NCBI GenBank assembly: GCA_964619955.1 | Contig: CAZUJF010000012.1 | Location: 65,876-129,875 of the forward strand | Reading direction: 5' to 3' | Origin: JACQFK01 sp964619955 | GTDB taxonomy: Bacteria > Planctomycetota > MHYJ01 > JACPRB01 | Length of the DNA: 64,000 nucleotides | Part shown: positions 1 to 9,140 of the stretch, piece by piece | Position numbering within the stretch: position 1 is the stretch's first letter | How the letters are laid out: the number at the start of each line of letters is the position of its first letter | The notes under the pieces: generated by a model | Seen by the model: only the letters and a program-made list of their open reading frames with translations | What the model was told of the DNA's origin: nothing | Databases searched by the model: none | Program-made: the position numbers and the translations under genes

Positions 1-2
1 TG

Positions 3-2333
3 AAGGGCCAGCGCATCCTCGCCGACTGCCAGGCGCTCCGCATCGATTCGCGCGCCCAGCCCGTCCTCACGCTGCTCAACGGCGAGGGCCAGGAGATCCG
101 GCGCGTGATCGGGACCAAGTACCGCGACCCGCTGCTCGACTTCGGCGTCGAGCAGGACGGGCTGTTCACGATCCTCGTCTACGACCTGCTCTACCGGGGC
201 GGCCCGGAGTACGCCTTCCGCCTGTCCGTCGGCACGACGCCCTGGATCGACTACGCCGACCCCTGCATCCTGAAGCCGGGCGCCGACAACACCGTCACCA
301 TCTTCGGACGCAACCTGCCCGGCGGCGCCCCGGCGGGTCTGACGCTCGACGGGCGGCCCATCGACAAGGTCGTCGTGACGATCAAGGCGCCCTCGGGGCC
401 CGGCTCGGGGCTGCTGGAGTCGCCGCTGCGCCCGTCCGACGCCTCGGCGGACCTCGTCACGTGGCGCCTGCCCGGCTCCAACGCGATCCGCTTCGCGCTC
501 GGCGACGAGCCGCTGCTCTCGGAGATCGACGACGGCAACGTCGCCGACAAGGCCCAGGGCGTGACGCCTCCCGTCCAGATCTCGGGCCGCTTCGGCGCGC
601 GCGGCGACCGCGACTGGGTCCGCTTCGAGGCGAAGAAGGGCGAGAAACTCTGGATCGAGGTCGTCAGCCAGCGTCTCGGACATCCGGTCGACCCCCAGCT
701 CGTGATCCAGCAGATCAGCAGGAACGAGAAGGGCGAGATCAGCGGCAAGGACATCGCGGATTCGGACGACCAGGCGCAGCCCATGCCCGCGATGGGCGGG
801 AACATGGAGAAGCGCTACCGCGCCCAGCCCGAGGATCCCGCCGCGCTCTTCACCGCGCCCGCCGACGGCGCCTACCGCGTGCTCGTGCGCGACCTCTTCG
901 CGAGCTCGCAGGGCGACCCGCGCTTCTCGTACCGCCTGGTGATCCGCCCCGCGAGGCCCGATTACCGCCTGGTGGCGTTTCCGCTCGAGACGATTCCCAC
1001 GGAGGCGAAGCTCAACCCCGTCACGTGCATCCTGCGCCGGGGCGGCTCCGACCGCCTGCGCCTCGTCGCGTTCCGCCGCGAAGGCTTCGACGGCGCCATC
1101 CGCATCGAGGCGGCCGACCTGCCGCCCGGCGTGACGGCCCGGCCGGCGATCATCCCCCCGGAGTCGACGTCCATCGACCTCGTCCTGCAGGCGGCGCCGA
1201 ACGCCCCCTCCTTCGCGGGGTCGCTGCGCATCCACGGCTGGGCGGTCGTGGACGGGAAGCCCGTCGGCCGTCCCGCGCTCGCCGCCGAGGCGCTTTTCGG
1301 CGTGAGCGACATGCAGAAGGACTCGCTCGTCACCCGCATCACGGAGAATATCGCGCTGGCGGTGGACGAGCATTTCACCGTGCCGCTGTCCCTGCAGACC
1401 GCGGACGCGCCGCTGCGCATGTCGCGCGGGGGGAAGCTCAAGGTCCCGGTCCGGCTCGCGAAGCAGGCGGAGGCGAAAGACCTCGACAAGGCCCAGATCA
1501 AGGTCGCGGTGGCCGGCCTGCCGGGCAAGCCCAACGAGAAGCCCGTCACGGTGAAGGAGCTGACGCTGACCCTGGCGAAGCCGGAGGGCGAGCTGGAGTT
1601 CGACTTCACGGAGAAGGCGCCGCTCGGGAAGCACACCCTGCATCTGACCGGGGACGTCGAGGTCGCGTATCTGCGCTGCCCCGAGCGGGTGAAGGAGGTC
1701 CAGGAGGAGCAGAAGCGGGTGGACGCCCTCGTCGCCGAGTCCGCGGGCGAGTTGAAGAAGGCCCAGGAGGCGAAGCAGAAGGCCGATGCGGCGCTGCAGA
1801 AGGCGAAGACGGCCAAGACCGATCCGGCCGCCGTGAAGACGGCCGAGGAGGAGCTGGCGGGGGCGGCCGACGCGGAAAAGAAGGCGGCCGAGTTCGCCAA
1901 GGGGGCGGAGGCGCTGAAGAAGGAGCTGGCCGAGGAGCTCAAGAAGGTCACCGAAGCGGCGAAGGAGAAGAAGATCAAGGTCTGGATCGCGTCGCTGCCG
2001 GTGGAGGTGGAGATCGTCGCCGCGCCGGCGGGCCTGAAAGCGGCGGACTCCCTCACGATCAAGGCGGGGGAGAAGGCGGATCTGGCGATCGACGTGGTCC
2101 GCGAGTTCGGCTTCGCGGACGAAGTGAAGATCGAGCTCGTGGCGCCCGCGGGGGCGGCGCTGAAGCTGGCGGCGCCGCTCACGGTGGCGGGCGCGGCGGC
2201 GCAGGGGACGGCCTCGATCGGCGCGGACAAGGGCGTGAAGCCGGGCGCCTACGCGGCCGTGCTGCGGGCCTCGTTCAAGTTCAACGGCAAGCCCTTCACG
2301 GCCGACCGCCCCGTGGAGATCAAGGTCGAATAA
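3..2333 (+). CDS. PPC-domain exported protein, 5'-truncated by window edge
   Basis: The frame is open from the first codon in the window, so the real start lies upstream; the GTG at 105 is internal. About 776 residues are visible. Residues ~1-75 and ~190-300 resemble bacterial pre-peptidase C-terminal (PPC) beta-sandwich repeats, the second containing GDRDWVRFEAKKGEKLW. Several more Ig-like beta-rich stretches follow. Residues ~560-660 are an Ala/Lys/Glu-rich coiled coil that interrupts a beta-sandwich segment. No catalytic motif is seen. In Planctomycetota such proteins often neighbour PSCyt1 and DUF1501 genes, as here, and are thought to act outside the cytoplasm. The gene ends 10 nt before a strong two-way terminator. 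Family is fairly sure; function is unknown. Confidence 0.8.
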   Translation, partial: KGQRILADCQALRIDSRAQPVLTLLNGEGQEIRRVIGTKYRDPLLDFGVEQDGLFTILVYDLLYRGGPEYAFRLSVGTTPWIDYADPCILKPGADNTVTIFGRNLPGGAPAGLTLDGRPIDKVVVTIKAPSGPGSGLLESPLRPSDASADLVTWRLPGSNAIRFALGDEPLLSEIDDGNVADKAQGVTPPVQISGRFGARGDRDWVRFEAKKGEKLWIEVVSQRLGHPVDPQLVIQQISRNEKGEISGKDIADSDDQAQPMPAMGGNMEKRYRAQPEDPAALFTAPADGAYRVLVRDLFASSQGDPRFSYRLVIRPARPDYRLVAFPLETIPTEAKLNPVTCILRRGGSDRLRLVAFRREGFDGAIRIEAADLPPGVTARPAIIPPESTSIDLVLQAAPNAPSFAGSLRIHGWAVVDGKPVGRPALAAEALFGVSDMQKDSLVTRITENIALAVDEHFTVPLSLQTADAPLRMSRGGKLKVPVRLAKQAEAKDLDKAQIKVAVAGLPGKPNEKPVTVKELTLTLAKPEGELEFDFTEKAPLGKHTLHLTGDVEVAYLRCPERVKEVQEEQKRVDALVAESAGELKKAQEAKQKADAALQKAKTAKTDPAAVKTAEEELAGAADAEKKAAEFAKGAEALKKELAEELKKVTEAAKEKKIKVWIASLPVEVEIVAAPAGLKAADSLTIKAGEKADLAIDVVREFGFADEVKIELVAPAGAALKLAAPLTVAGAAAQGTASIGADKGVKPGAYAAVLRASFKFNGKPFTADRPVEIKVE

Positions 2334-2343
2334 TTCCGCGCTC

Positions 2344-2408
2344 AAAAAAAGCAGCCCGTCTGTTTTGTCGTGTCCAGGGACACGACAAAACAGACGGGCT
2401 GTTTTTTT
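2344..2408. terminator. Bidirectional intrinsic terminator between convergent genes
   Basis: Perfect 24-bp inverted repeat, left arm 2352-2375 and right arm 2378-2401, with only 2 nt between the arms. It is flanked by A7 (2344-2350) and T7 (2402-2408), so either strand gives a long hairpin followed by a U-tract. It lies 10 nt after the stop of the plus-strand PPC gene and 7 nt beyond the stop of the minus-strand DUF1501 gene, so it should end both transcripts. No comparable terminator is seen elsewhere in the window. Confidence 0.93.
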
Positions 2409-2415
2409 CGTCTGC

Positions 2416-3825
2416 CTAGGCCAGGAGTTCCTTCACGACGTGGCCGTAGACGTCCGTGAGGCGGAAGTCGCGGCCCCCGTAGCGGTAGGTCAGCCGCTCG
2501 TGGTCCAGGCCCAGCAGATGCAGGATCGTGGCGTGCAGGTCGTGCATGTGCACGCGGTCCAGGACCGCCAGGTGGCCCAGCTCGTCCGTCTCGCCGTGGG
2601 AATGGCCCGCCTTCACGCCGCCCCCCGCCAGCCAGGTCGTGAAGCCGCCCGGATTGTGGTCCCGGCCCGTGCCGTTCTTCTCGGCGTACGGCGTCCGGCC
2701 GAACTCCCCGCCCCACCAGACCAGCGTGTCCTCCAGCAGGCCCCGCCGCTTCAGGTCCTGCAGCAGCCCCGCAATGGGACGGTCCACCGCCCGGGCATGG
2801 TCCCCGTGCTTGGGCAGATTGCTGTGCTGGTCCCAGGCGGGGTTCGCGCTGTTGTCCCCGTAGGTCACCTGCACAAACCGCACCCCCTGCTCGCAGAGCC
2901 GCCTCGCCAGCAGACACTGGCGGCCGAAGGTGTCCGTCGCCTTCTCCCCGATCCCGTAGAGCGCCTGGGTCTCCTTCGACTCCTTCGAAAGATCCAGCAC
3001 CTCCGGGGCCCCCGCCTGCATCCGCCAGGCGAGCTCGTACGACTCCGCCACCGCCTCGTATTCCGCATCGCCCGGCGAACGCCGCAGTTGCTCCGCGTTC
3101 AGCTCGCGCAGCAGCTCGAAGCGCCGCTTCTGCTCGGCTTCCGGGGACTTCAGATCGACCAGGTCCCGGATCGTCGACTCCGAGACCGGCCCGCCCGCGC
3201 GCCCCAGCGCGGTGCCCTGGAACATCGGCGGCAGGAAGGCCGTCCCGTAGTTCCGCGCCCCGCCGTTGCCCGAGGACGGCGCGATCGAGACGAAGCCCGG
3301 CAGGTTCCGGTTCTCGCTCCCAAGCCCGTAGAGCGCCCAGGAGCCGAAGGAGGGGCGGATCTGCGAGGTGGACCCGCAGTGGAGGAACAAGGTCGACGGC
3401 CCGTGCGCCACGCCCTCCGTGTGCATCGAGTGCACGAAGCACAACTCATCGATGTGGCGGTTCAGCTCGGGAAACAGGTTCGACGCCCAGTGCCCGGTCT
3501 GACCGTGCCTCGCGAAGCTCCAGGGGGACTTCATCACCCGCTGCGACGAGCCGCGCGTCCCGCTGTTCGCCACCGTGCGGGCGTCGTCGAAGCCCAGCAT
3601 CTTCCCGTCCTGCTTCTCGAGCAGCGGCTTGTAGTCGAAGGAGTCCACGTGGCTCACGCCGCCCTGCATGAAGAGGAAGATCACGCGTTTCGCGCGCGGG
3701 CGGAAATGCGGCTGTTTCGGCGCGAGCGGATCGGAGGCCGCCTGAGCGGAGAGCCCCGCGAAGGCCAGCCCGCCGAAGCCGCAGGCCGCCTGCTTGAGCA
3801 GCGCCCGTCTGGAGAGCAGTTCCAT
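2416..3825 (-). CDS. DUF1501 family protein, Tat-exported
   Basis: 469 residues. The N-terminus has a twin-arginine signal (SRRALLKQAACGFGGLAFAG, residues 5-24). The mature part shows typical DUF1501 features: FLFMQGGVSHVDSFDYKP near the start, a GRDHNPGGF segment and a C-terminal HATILHLLGLDH block, recalling the alkaline-phosphatase/sulfatase fold. The biochemical role of DUF1501 is not established. It is the last gene of a sigma/anti-sigma/toroid/PSCyt1 operon, starting 3 nt after the PSCyt1-DUF1549 stop. DUF1501 commonly follows DUF1549/DUF1553 genes in Planctomycetota, so a joint extracytoplasmic function is likely. The call is firm at family level only. Confidence 0.92.
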   Translation of the reverse strand: MELLSRRALLKQAACGFGGLAFAGLSAQAASDPLAPKQPHFRPRAKRVIFLFMQGGVSHVDSFDYKPLLEKQDGKMLGFDDARTVANSGTRGSSQRVMKSPWSFARHGQTGHWASNLFPELNRHIDELCFVHSMHTEGVAHGPSTLFLHCGSTSQIRPSFGSWALYGLGSENRNLPGFVSIAPSSGNGGARNYGTAFLPPMFQGTALGRAGGPVSESTIRDLVDLKSPEAEQKRRFELLRELNAEQLRRSPGDAEYEAVAESYELAWRMQAGAPEVLDLSKESKETQALYGIGEKATDTFGRQCLLARRLCEQGVRFVQVTYGDNSANPAWDQHSNLPKHGDHARAVDRPIAGLLQDLKRRGLLEDTLVWWGGEFGRTPYAEKNGTGRDHNPGGFTTWLAGGGVKAGHSHGETDELGHLAVLDRVHMHDLHATILHLLGLDHERLTYRYGGRDFRLTDVYGHVVKELLA

Positions 3826-3828
3826 GAC

Positions 3829-6591
3829 CTACCTCACGTAACGGAAATCCGGGGAGGCGAACAGCGCCTGGAAGAGCGTCGCCCAGGCGGACGCCCCCGC
3901 CCCGCCCACATGACGCAGCGCGGCGGCCGTCTCGCCTTCGGAGGGAACCCGCCCCAGCACGAGGCGGTAGACCCGGACGACCCGCGCGCGATCCTCCCCG
4001 GGCGCCAGCCGCTTCGCCGCGGCCTCGGCCTGCTCGCGCACGAAGCTGTTGTTCAGCAGGAAGAGCGCCTGCGGCGCCACCGTGCTCACGTTCCGCTTCC
4101 CGGTCGACATGCTCGGATCGGCGAAATCGAAGACCTCGAAGAGCTCCGGAAGCGCGTTGCGGAAGACCGGGACGTAGATGCTCCGGACCGGCGCCGCGTG
4201 CCGGTACGCGTAGTCCGCATTCAGCGTCGCCGGCCAGGTCGGGCCGCCCGACCCGTCCACCAGGCGTCCGCTCACGGACAGCAACGCGTCCCGGATCGCC
4301 TCCGCGTCCAGGCGGCGCCGGTTCATCCGCCAGAGCAGGCGGTTGTCGAGGTCCGCCTCCCCCGTCTTCCCGGGGTTCTCGGAGGCCATGCGGTACGTGG
4401 ACGAGGTGACCAGGCGGCGGACCAGCTTCTTGAGCGAGCCGCCGTCCTCCGTGAAGCGGAGGGCCAGGTGATCCAGCAGTTCCGGATGCGACGGCGCCTC
4501 CCCCGTGGTCCCGAAATTGTCGGTCGTGCGCACCAGCCCCGCGCCGAAGACCCAGTGCCAGACGCGGTTCACCCAGACCCGCGCCGTCAGCGGGTTCTCC
4601 GGGGAGGCCAGCCAGTCCGCCAGCTCCAGCCGTCCGCTCTCCTTCGCGGGCATCTTCGGCCCCGGACCTTGGAGCGTCACCTGCAGCACTCCGCGGGGGG
4701 CGACGTCCCCCAGGTTCTGCACCGTGCCGCGCATATGGATGCGGATGTCCTTGATGTCCGAGCTCTCGCGCAGCGCCATGACCCGGTCGCGTTTCGGGCC
4801 GGAGTCCTTGAGCTTCTTGAGCTCCGCCTCCAGATCCTTCTGGGAACTGCTGACCTCCGCCGTGCCCTTGAGGGACGCCAGCTTCTCCACCGGGATGAAG
4901 ACCACCGCGTCGGCGGTGACGTGGCCGCTCGTGCCCTCGTTCGAGACCAGCACGTAACCCTGGTTGTTCTCGAAGCGGTACTGCCCGAGCGAGACGTAGC
5001 GCCCGTCGATGGGCGGGATCTCCTGCTCGTTCACGAAGAGGTCCTTCTCCCCGTCGGCGCTGAGGATGCTGACGGGGACCTTCGCCGCGCGGCTCGCCCC
5101 CGGCGAATAGGCGAAGCGGACCTCGTAGCGTCCCGCGGGCAGCTCGGCCTGGAAGGTCAGGCTGCGCCCGCCCTTGCCCTGGTTCTCGTCGTGCCGGTAG
5201 CCCGCGCCGATGTAGATGCCGGAGTAGGTCGAGGATTTCCAGGGGCCGACCTGGACGGCGCGATCGTCGTCGATCACGATGCCCGGGACGTCGGCGACCG
5301 GGACGACGCCCTTCGCGACGGCCGCGCTGCTGCGCGCGGCGACCGAGGCCCTGCCCTTGAGCTCCTTCAGACGGGCCTCGAGCGCCGCGACTTTCGCCTC
5401 GTGCGCCTTCAGCTCCGCCTCGCGGCCGGGCTCCTCGGGCAGCGGATCCTCCAGCCATTTGGAGACGTTCTCATGCTCCAGGAGCTTCACGTTCTTGAGG
5501 ATGCCGGCCAGCCCGTAGTAGTCGCGGGTCGGGATCGGATCGAACTTGTGGTCGTGGCAGCGCGCGCAGCCGATCGTCTGGGCGAGCACGGAGCGTCCCA
5601 GCGTCTCGAGCTGCTCGTCGATCACGTCCATCTCGAGCTGCTTCTTGTCCTGCTCCTCGAGGTTCGTGTTCCCCAGCGTGAGGAAGGTCTGCGCGACGAG
5701 CCGGCGCCGGCGCTCCTCGAGCGAACCCGCGGGCAGCAACGCGCCCGCCACCTGTTCGCGGACGAACTCACCGTAGGGGCGGTCGGCGTGGAAGCTGTCG
5801 ATGACGTAGTCGCGGTAGCGCCAGGCCTCCTTGAGGATGAAGCCGCGCAGGGTCAGCGATTCCGCGAAGCGGGCGACGTCCAGCCAGTGCCGCGCCCAGC
5901 GCTCGGCGAATCCGCGCGAGGCGAGCAGCGCGTCCACCCGGCGCTCGTAGGCGTCGGGGGCCGCATCCGCCGCGAACGCGTCGAGCTCCCCGGGGGTCGG
6001 GGGCAGGCCGAGCAGATCGAAGTGCAGCCGCCGGAGCAGGAGCTCCCGGGAGGCCTCGGGGGCGGGCTTCAGCCCCGCGCCTTCCAGACGCGCGAGGACG
6101 AAGCGGTCGATCTCGTTCCGGGGCCAGGCCCCGTCCGCGACCTTGGGAAGCGGCGGCGCCACGGGAGGGCGGTAGGACCAGAACTGCCGGCCCTCTTCGA
6201 GGCTGAGGCCCTTGAGTTTCGCGGTCTTGGCCGCGGGGAGCGCAGCCCCCCTGGGCGCAGCGGCCCCCTTCTTCACCCAGGTCTCGAGGTCCGCGATCTC
6301 GGCGGCGGAGAGTTTCTTCTTGGGGGGCATCTTCAGGTCGTCGTCGACCCAGCGCACCGCCTGGATCAGCAGGCTCTTCTCGACGTCGCCCGGCACGAGC
6401 GAGGGGCCCAGGTCGCCGCCCTTGAGCATCCCCTCAAGGCTGTCCATGAGCAGATTGCCCTTGAGCTTCTCCGCCTTCGCGCTGTGACATGAATAGCATT
6501 TGTCCGCGAGCAGCGGGCGGATCCGCTTCTCGAAGAAATCGAGGTCGGAATCCTGAAACGCCGCGAGCAGGACGAGGGCAAGCAGGCTCAT
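3829..6591 (-). CDS. PSCyt1-DUF1549-DUF1553 cytochrome with golvesin-like insert
   Basis: 920 residues with a short signal peptide (residues 1-13). Haem-binding CYSCH is at 32-36, followed by PSCyt1 features (GGDLGPSLVPGD, DDLKMPPKKKLS). DUF1549 covers ~140-370 and contains a second CxxCH (CARCHDHKFDPIPTRDYY, ~343). Residues ~435-570 look like a golvesin C-terminal/xanthan-lyase-type beta-sandwich (GRYEVRFAYSPG). DUF1553 covers ~650-910 (NPLTARVWVNRVWHWVFG). Planctomycete cytochromes of this type are predicted to work outside the cytoplasm; their substrates are unknown. The ATG overlaps the upstream toroid gene's TGA as ATGA, which fixes the start. The beta-sandwich between the DUFs may bind carbohydrate (inference). 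Confidence 0.92.
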   Translation of the reverse strand: MSLLALVLLAAFQDSDLDFFEKRIRPLLADKCYSCHSAKAEKLKGNLLMDSLEGMLKGGDLGPSLVPGDVEKSLLIQAVRWVDDDLKMPPKKKLSAAEIADLETWVKKGAAAPRGAALPAAKTAKLKGLSLEEGRQFWSYRPPVAPPLPKVADGAWPRNEIDRFVLARLEGAGLKPAPEASRELLLRRLHFDLLGLPPTPGELDAFAADAAPDAYERRVDALLASRGFAERWARHWLDVARFAESLTLRGFILKEAWRYRDYVIDSFHADRPYGEFVREQVAGALLPAGSLEERRRRLVAQTFLTLGNTNLEEQDKKQLEMDVIDEQLETLGRSVLAQTIGCARCHDHKFDPIPTRDYYGLAGILKNVKLLEHENVSKWLEDPLPEEPGREAELKAHEAKVAALEARLKELKGRASVAARSSAAVAKGVVPVADVPGIVIDDDRAVQVGPWKSSTYSGIYIGAGYRHDENQGKGGRSLTFQAELPAGRYEVRFAYSPGASRAAKVPVSILSADGEKDLFVNEQEIPPIDGRYVSLGQYRFENNQGYVLVSNEGTSGHVTADAVVFIPVEKLASLKGTAEVSSSQKDLEAELKKLKDSGPKRDRVMALRESSDIKDIRIHMRGTVQNLGDVAPRGVLQVTLQGPGPKMPAKESGRLELADWLASPENPLTARVWVNRVWHWVFGAGLVRTTDNFGTTGEAPSHPELLDHLALRFTEDGGSLKKLVRRLVTSSTYRMASENPGKTGEADLDNRLLWRMNRRRLDAEAIRDALLSVSGRLVDGSGGPTWPATLNADYAYRHAAPVRSIYVPVFRNALPELFEVFDFADPSMSTGKRNVSTVAPQALFLLNNSFVREQAEAAAKRLAPGEDRARVVRVYRLVLGRVPSEGETAAALRHVGGAGASAWATLFQALFASPDFRYVR

Positions 6592-7748
6592 TTTCTCGGC
6601 TTGTTCCGATCCTCGCTGACCACCAGTTCGCGGGTGGCCTTCTTGAGGAAGAGGATCGCGAAGCAGGTGTCCCAGGTCGAGTTCCCGCGCTTCGCCGCGC
6701 CGTCGTTCCAGGACCCGTCGGCCTTCTGCGCGGCGAGGATCTCCTTCGCGCCCTCGGCGTACCAGTCATGTCCGCCGACCTTCTCGATCCCCATCAGCAT
6801 GCCGAGGCGCTCGAGGGCGTAGAGGTAGTAGTAATACTCCTCCTTGGGGGAGACGTCGAACTCCTGCGGCCCCGGATGTTCGGTCACGCTCCAGTTGGCG
6901 GACAGCCAGGCCAGGCCGCTGCGCGCGACGGGGTCCTTCTTCACGTCCGAATCCAGCAGATAGTGCAGGATGCCCAGGGCGCCGAGGGCGCCGGCCGTCA
7001 TGGACCCGTAGGGACGGTGCTCCTTGGCGCAGACGTCCGCGCGCGAGTAGCACCAGCCCCGGGGCGGCCCCGACGCGAAACCGCCGGTGGCGACGGCGTT
7101 CTTGTCCTCCCCCGCCGCGGGATGCTGGGTTTCCGTCCAGGATTTCCGGGCGAGCTGCAGCACGTCCTTGGGGAGCACGACGCCCGCGTCCGCGCAGGCG
7201 CGCAGGCCGAGCGTGGCGTACTGGCTGTTGGAGTTGTCCCCTTTCGCGGGGCCCTCCTTCATCTTCTTCACGACGATCTTGCGGGAGACCCTGGGCTTCT
7301 CGCGGGCGCCCCCGAACTCCCGGATGCCGCCGCCGCTGGCGACGTCCTTCACGGGCGCCTCCTTCACGTAGGCGCTCGGCTCGCCGTAGGACCACTGCCC
7401 GTTGAGGCACTGGTTGTCGACCAGGTGCTGGGCGCACGCGGCGATGCGCTCCTGGTATTTGCCGCGATGGACCTCCTCGAGGATCATGGCCTGCAGCGCG
7501 ACCGGGTAGGTGCGCTCGAGGGGCGCCTCGAGCATGGCCTTGAGCAGCTCCGCCACCCGGGGGTCGCTCTCCGGAACGCCGGCATGCAGCATCGTGAAGA
7601 GGACCAGCTCCGAGGTCTGCTCGATCTTCGCGAAGCCGACGCCGGGCGACTTCGCCGTGCGCAGGTAGGCGACCCCCTTCTTGATCGCCTGGTCGACCGC
7701 CGGGGAATCGGGGGTCTGGAGGAGCGCGGCGGCGAGCAGTGCGATCAT
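6588..7748 (-). CDS. Secreted alpha/alpha-toroid (prenyltransferase/squalene cyclase-like) protein
   Basis: 386 residues with a short hydrophobic N-terminus (MIALLAAALLQ) that is probably a signal peptide. Helical repeats of the terpenoid cyclase/prenyltransferase alpha/alpha-toroid type follow: LVDNQCLNGQWSYG, YGSMTAGALGALGIL, then EYYYYLYALERLG and ILAAQKADGSWND. No cyclase DxDD motif or farnesyltransferase zinc site is evident, so an enzymatic role is doubtful. The segment QCLNGQWSYG also occurs in the anti-sigma fusion encoded directly upstream, so the two arose by duplication. Its ATG directly follows the upstream TAG and its stop overlaps the next ATG. Likely a periplasmic or surface binding domain. 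Family call is good, function unknown. Confidence 0.8.
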   Translation of the reverse strand: MIALLAAALLQTPDSPAVDQAIKKGVAYLRTAKSPGVGFAKIEQTSELVLFTMLHAGVPESDPRVAELLKAMLEAPLERTYPVALQAMILEEVHRGKYQERIAACAQHLVDNQCLNGQWSYGEPSAYVKEAPVKDVASGGGIREFGGAREKPRVSRKIVVKKMKEGPAKGDNSNSQYATLGLRACADAGVVLPKDVLQLARKSWTETQHPAAGEDKNAVATGGFASGPPRGWCYSRADVCAKEHRPYGSMTAGALGALGILHYLLDSDVKKDPVARSGLAWLSANWSVTEHPGPQEFDVSPKEEYYYYLYALERLGMLMGIEKVGGHDWYAEGAKEILAAQKADGSWNDGAAKRGNSTWDTCFAILFLKKATRELVVSEDRNKPRK

Positions 7749-9140
7749 CTATTCTCCGAAGGGGCGGGTGGCGCGGCTCAGGAAAAGGAGGGCGTAACAG
7801 GTGTCGTAGACGCGCTGACAGCGTTTGGCCCCGCCGTACCAGGATCCGTTCTTGTCCTGGTTGTGCAGGAGTTCCGCGACGCCGTCGGCATACCAGTCCC
7901 GCCCTGCGATCTTCGAAAGCCCGCAGGCCGTCGCGGCGCGCTCGACCTGCCAGAGGTAGTAATAATATTCCGTCATCGGGTTGGGCGTGTCGGAGCTCAT
8001 CTCCTTGGCCATGAGCTCCTCGACCGGCCCGTGGTTTTCGAAGACGGTGAAGTGGGCGTCGAGCCAGTTCAGGCCGGCCGCGGCGGCGGCATCTTTACGC
8101 CAGTCCGCGCCGAGCATCCGGTCGAGCACGACCAGCGCCCCGAGGCCGCCCGCGCTCATGGACCCATAGGGACGGTGCGGATGCTCCTCGCGGGTGTAGC
8201 ACCAGCCGCCGCGCTCGCGGCCGGGCGGGCCGCCCGGCTCGGGGCGCTGGGTGTCCCGCCAGCTCCGGGCGGCGCGCTCCAGCGTCTCCTGCGGGATCTT
8301 CAGGCCCGCCGCGGCGCAGGCGCGCAGCCCGTGCGCGGCGAAGAGGGTGCAGGAGTTGTTGCCGGACACCGGCCCTTCGCGGCTCTTCCGGATGATCCCG
8401 TCCGCCGCCGGCACGCCGCCCGGGGTGCCGTAGCTCCACTGGCCGTTGAGGCACTGGTTGTCCACCAGGAATTGCGCGCACTCCGCGAGCCGCGCGCGGT
8501 GCTTCACGGGGTCGAGCGAGGCCAGCAGCTCGGCCTGCAGCGACACGCTGTAGGTCCGCTGCAGCTTCGCCGCGAGCGTCTTCCCGAGCAGCGCCTGGAA
8601 CCCGGCATCGTCCGCCGGAACGCCCGCCTTGTGCAGCGCCAGGAGCACGAGCTCGTCCGAAGGCAGGGGCTTGTTCCATTCGCATTCCGGAAGCTTCGCC
8701 GTCCGGAGCCAGGCGACCGCGCGGTCCATGGCCGCCCGGACCTCGGGGGCGGGCGGGACGCGGCCGGCCACGGGAGCCGGGGCGGGGACGGGGGCCGGCT
8801 CCGCGGCGGGCCGTCCGAGCCGCCAGATCCCCACGGCGGCGAGCAGGAGGGCGGCCGCCACGAACAGGCGCCGCCGGGGACGGCCGCCGTCGATGCGGTC
8901 CAGGACCCGGGCGCGCAGCCGGTCCTTGGCGGAAGGCTCCCGCAGCGCGGAGCGGACCTTGGCGGGCAGATCCGCGGGCGCCCGGCCGTGCACGCGGGAG
9001 AGGGCGGAGGCCATCGAGACCTCGTCGAGCAGGCGCGAGCGCCAGGGTTCGGGCGCCTCGAGCAGCTCGCGGGCCTCCTCCTCGGAGAGGGAGCCCTCGA
9101 CGTACTTCTCGACCAGGACCTCGAATCGTGCGTCGTTCAT
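7749..9140 (-). CDS. Membrane anti-sigma factor fused to alpha/alpha-toroid domain
   Basis: 463 residues from the ATG at 9140, which overlaps the sigma factor stop as ATGA; a longer frame from 9161 is less likely. Residues 1-60 (VEKYVEGSLSEEEARELLE) match the N-terminal helix of FecR-like planctomycete anti-sigma factors. A single membrane segment lies at ~92-110 (LFVAAALLLAAVGIWRLG), followed by a Pro/Ala linker. Residues ~140-463 form an extracytoplasmic alpha/alpha-toroid like the next protein, with LVDNQCLNGQWSYG, YGSMSAGGLGALVVL and EYYYYLWQVERAA. The inferred role is to hold the co-encoded ECF sigma factor until the outer domain senses something. In related loci the sensor part is often LamG or another domain; a toroid sensor is unusual. 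Confidence 0.82.
   Translation of the reverse strand: MNDARFEVLVEKYVEGSLSEEEARELLEAPEPWRSRLLDEVSMASALSRVHGRAPADLPAKVRSALREPSAKDRLRARVLDRIDGGRPRRRLFVAAALLLAAVGIWRLGRPAAEPAPVPAPAPVAGRVPPAPEVRAAMDRAVAWLRTAKLPECEWNKPLPSDELVLLALHKAGVPADDAGFQALLGKTLAAKLQRTYSVSLQAELLASLDPVKHRARLAECAQFLVDNQCLNGQWSYGTPGGVPAADGIIRKSREGPVSGNNSCTLFAAHGLRACAAAGLKIPQETLERAARSWRDTQRPEPGGPPGRERGGWCYTREEHPHRPYGSMSAGGLGALVVLDRMLGADWRKDAAAAAGLNWLDAHFTVFENHGPVEELMAKEMSSDTPNPMTEYYYYLWQVERAATACGLSKIAGRDWYADGVAELLHNQDKNGSWYGGAKRCQRVYDTCYALLFLSRATRPFGE

Noticed and set aside
2365..6492. Very long plus-strand ORF opposite DUF1501/PSCyt1
   Set aside because: Arg/Gly/Pro-rich composition and no motifs; a GC-driven shadow of real minus-strand genes. 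Similar long shadows at 18874-23037, 22522-26277 and 45324-50048 were also dropped.
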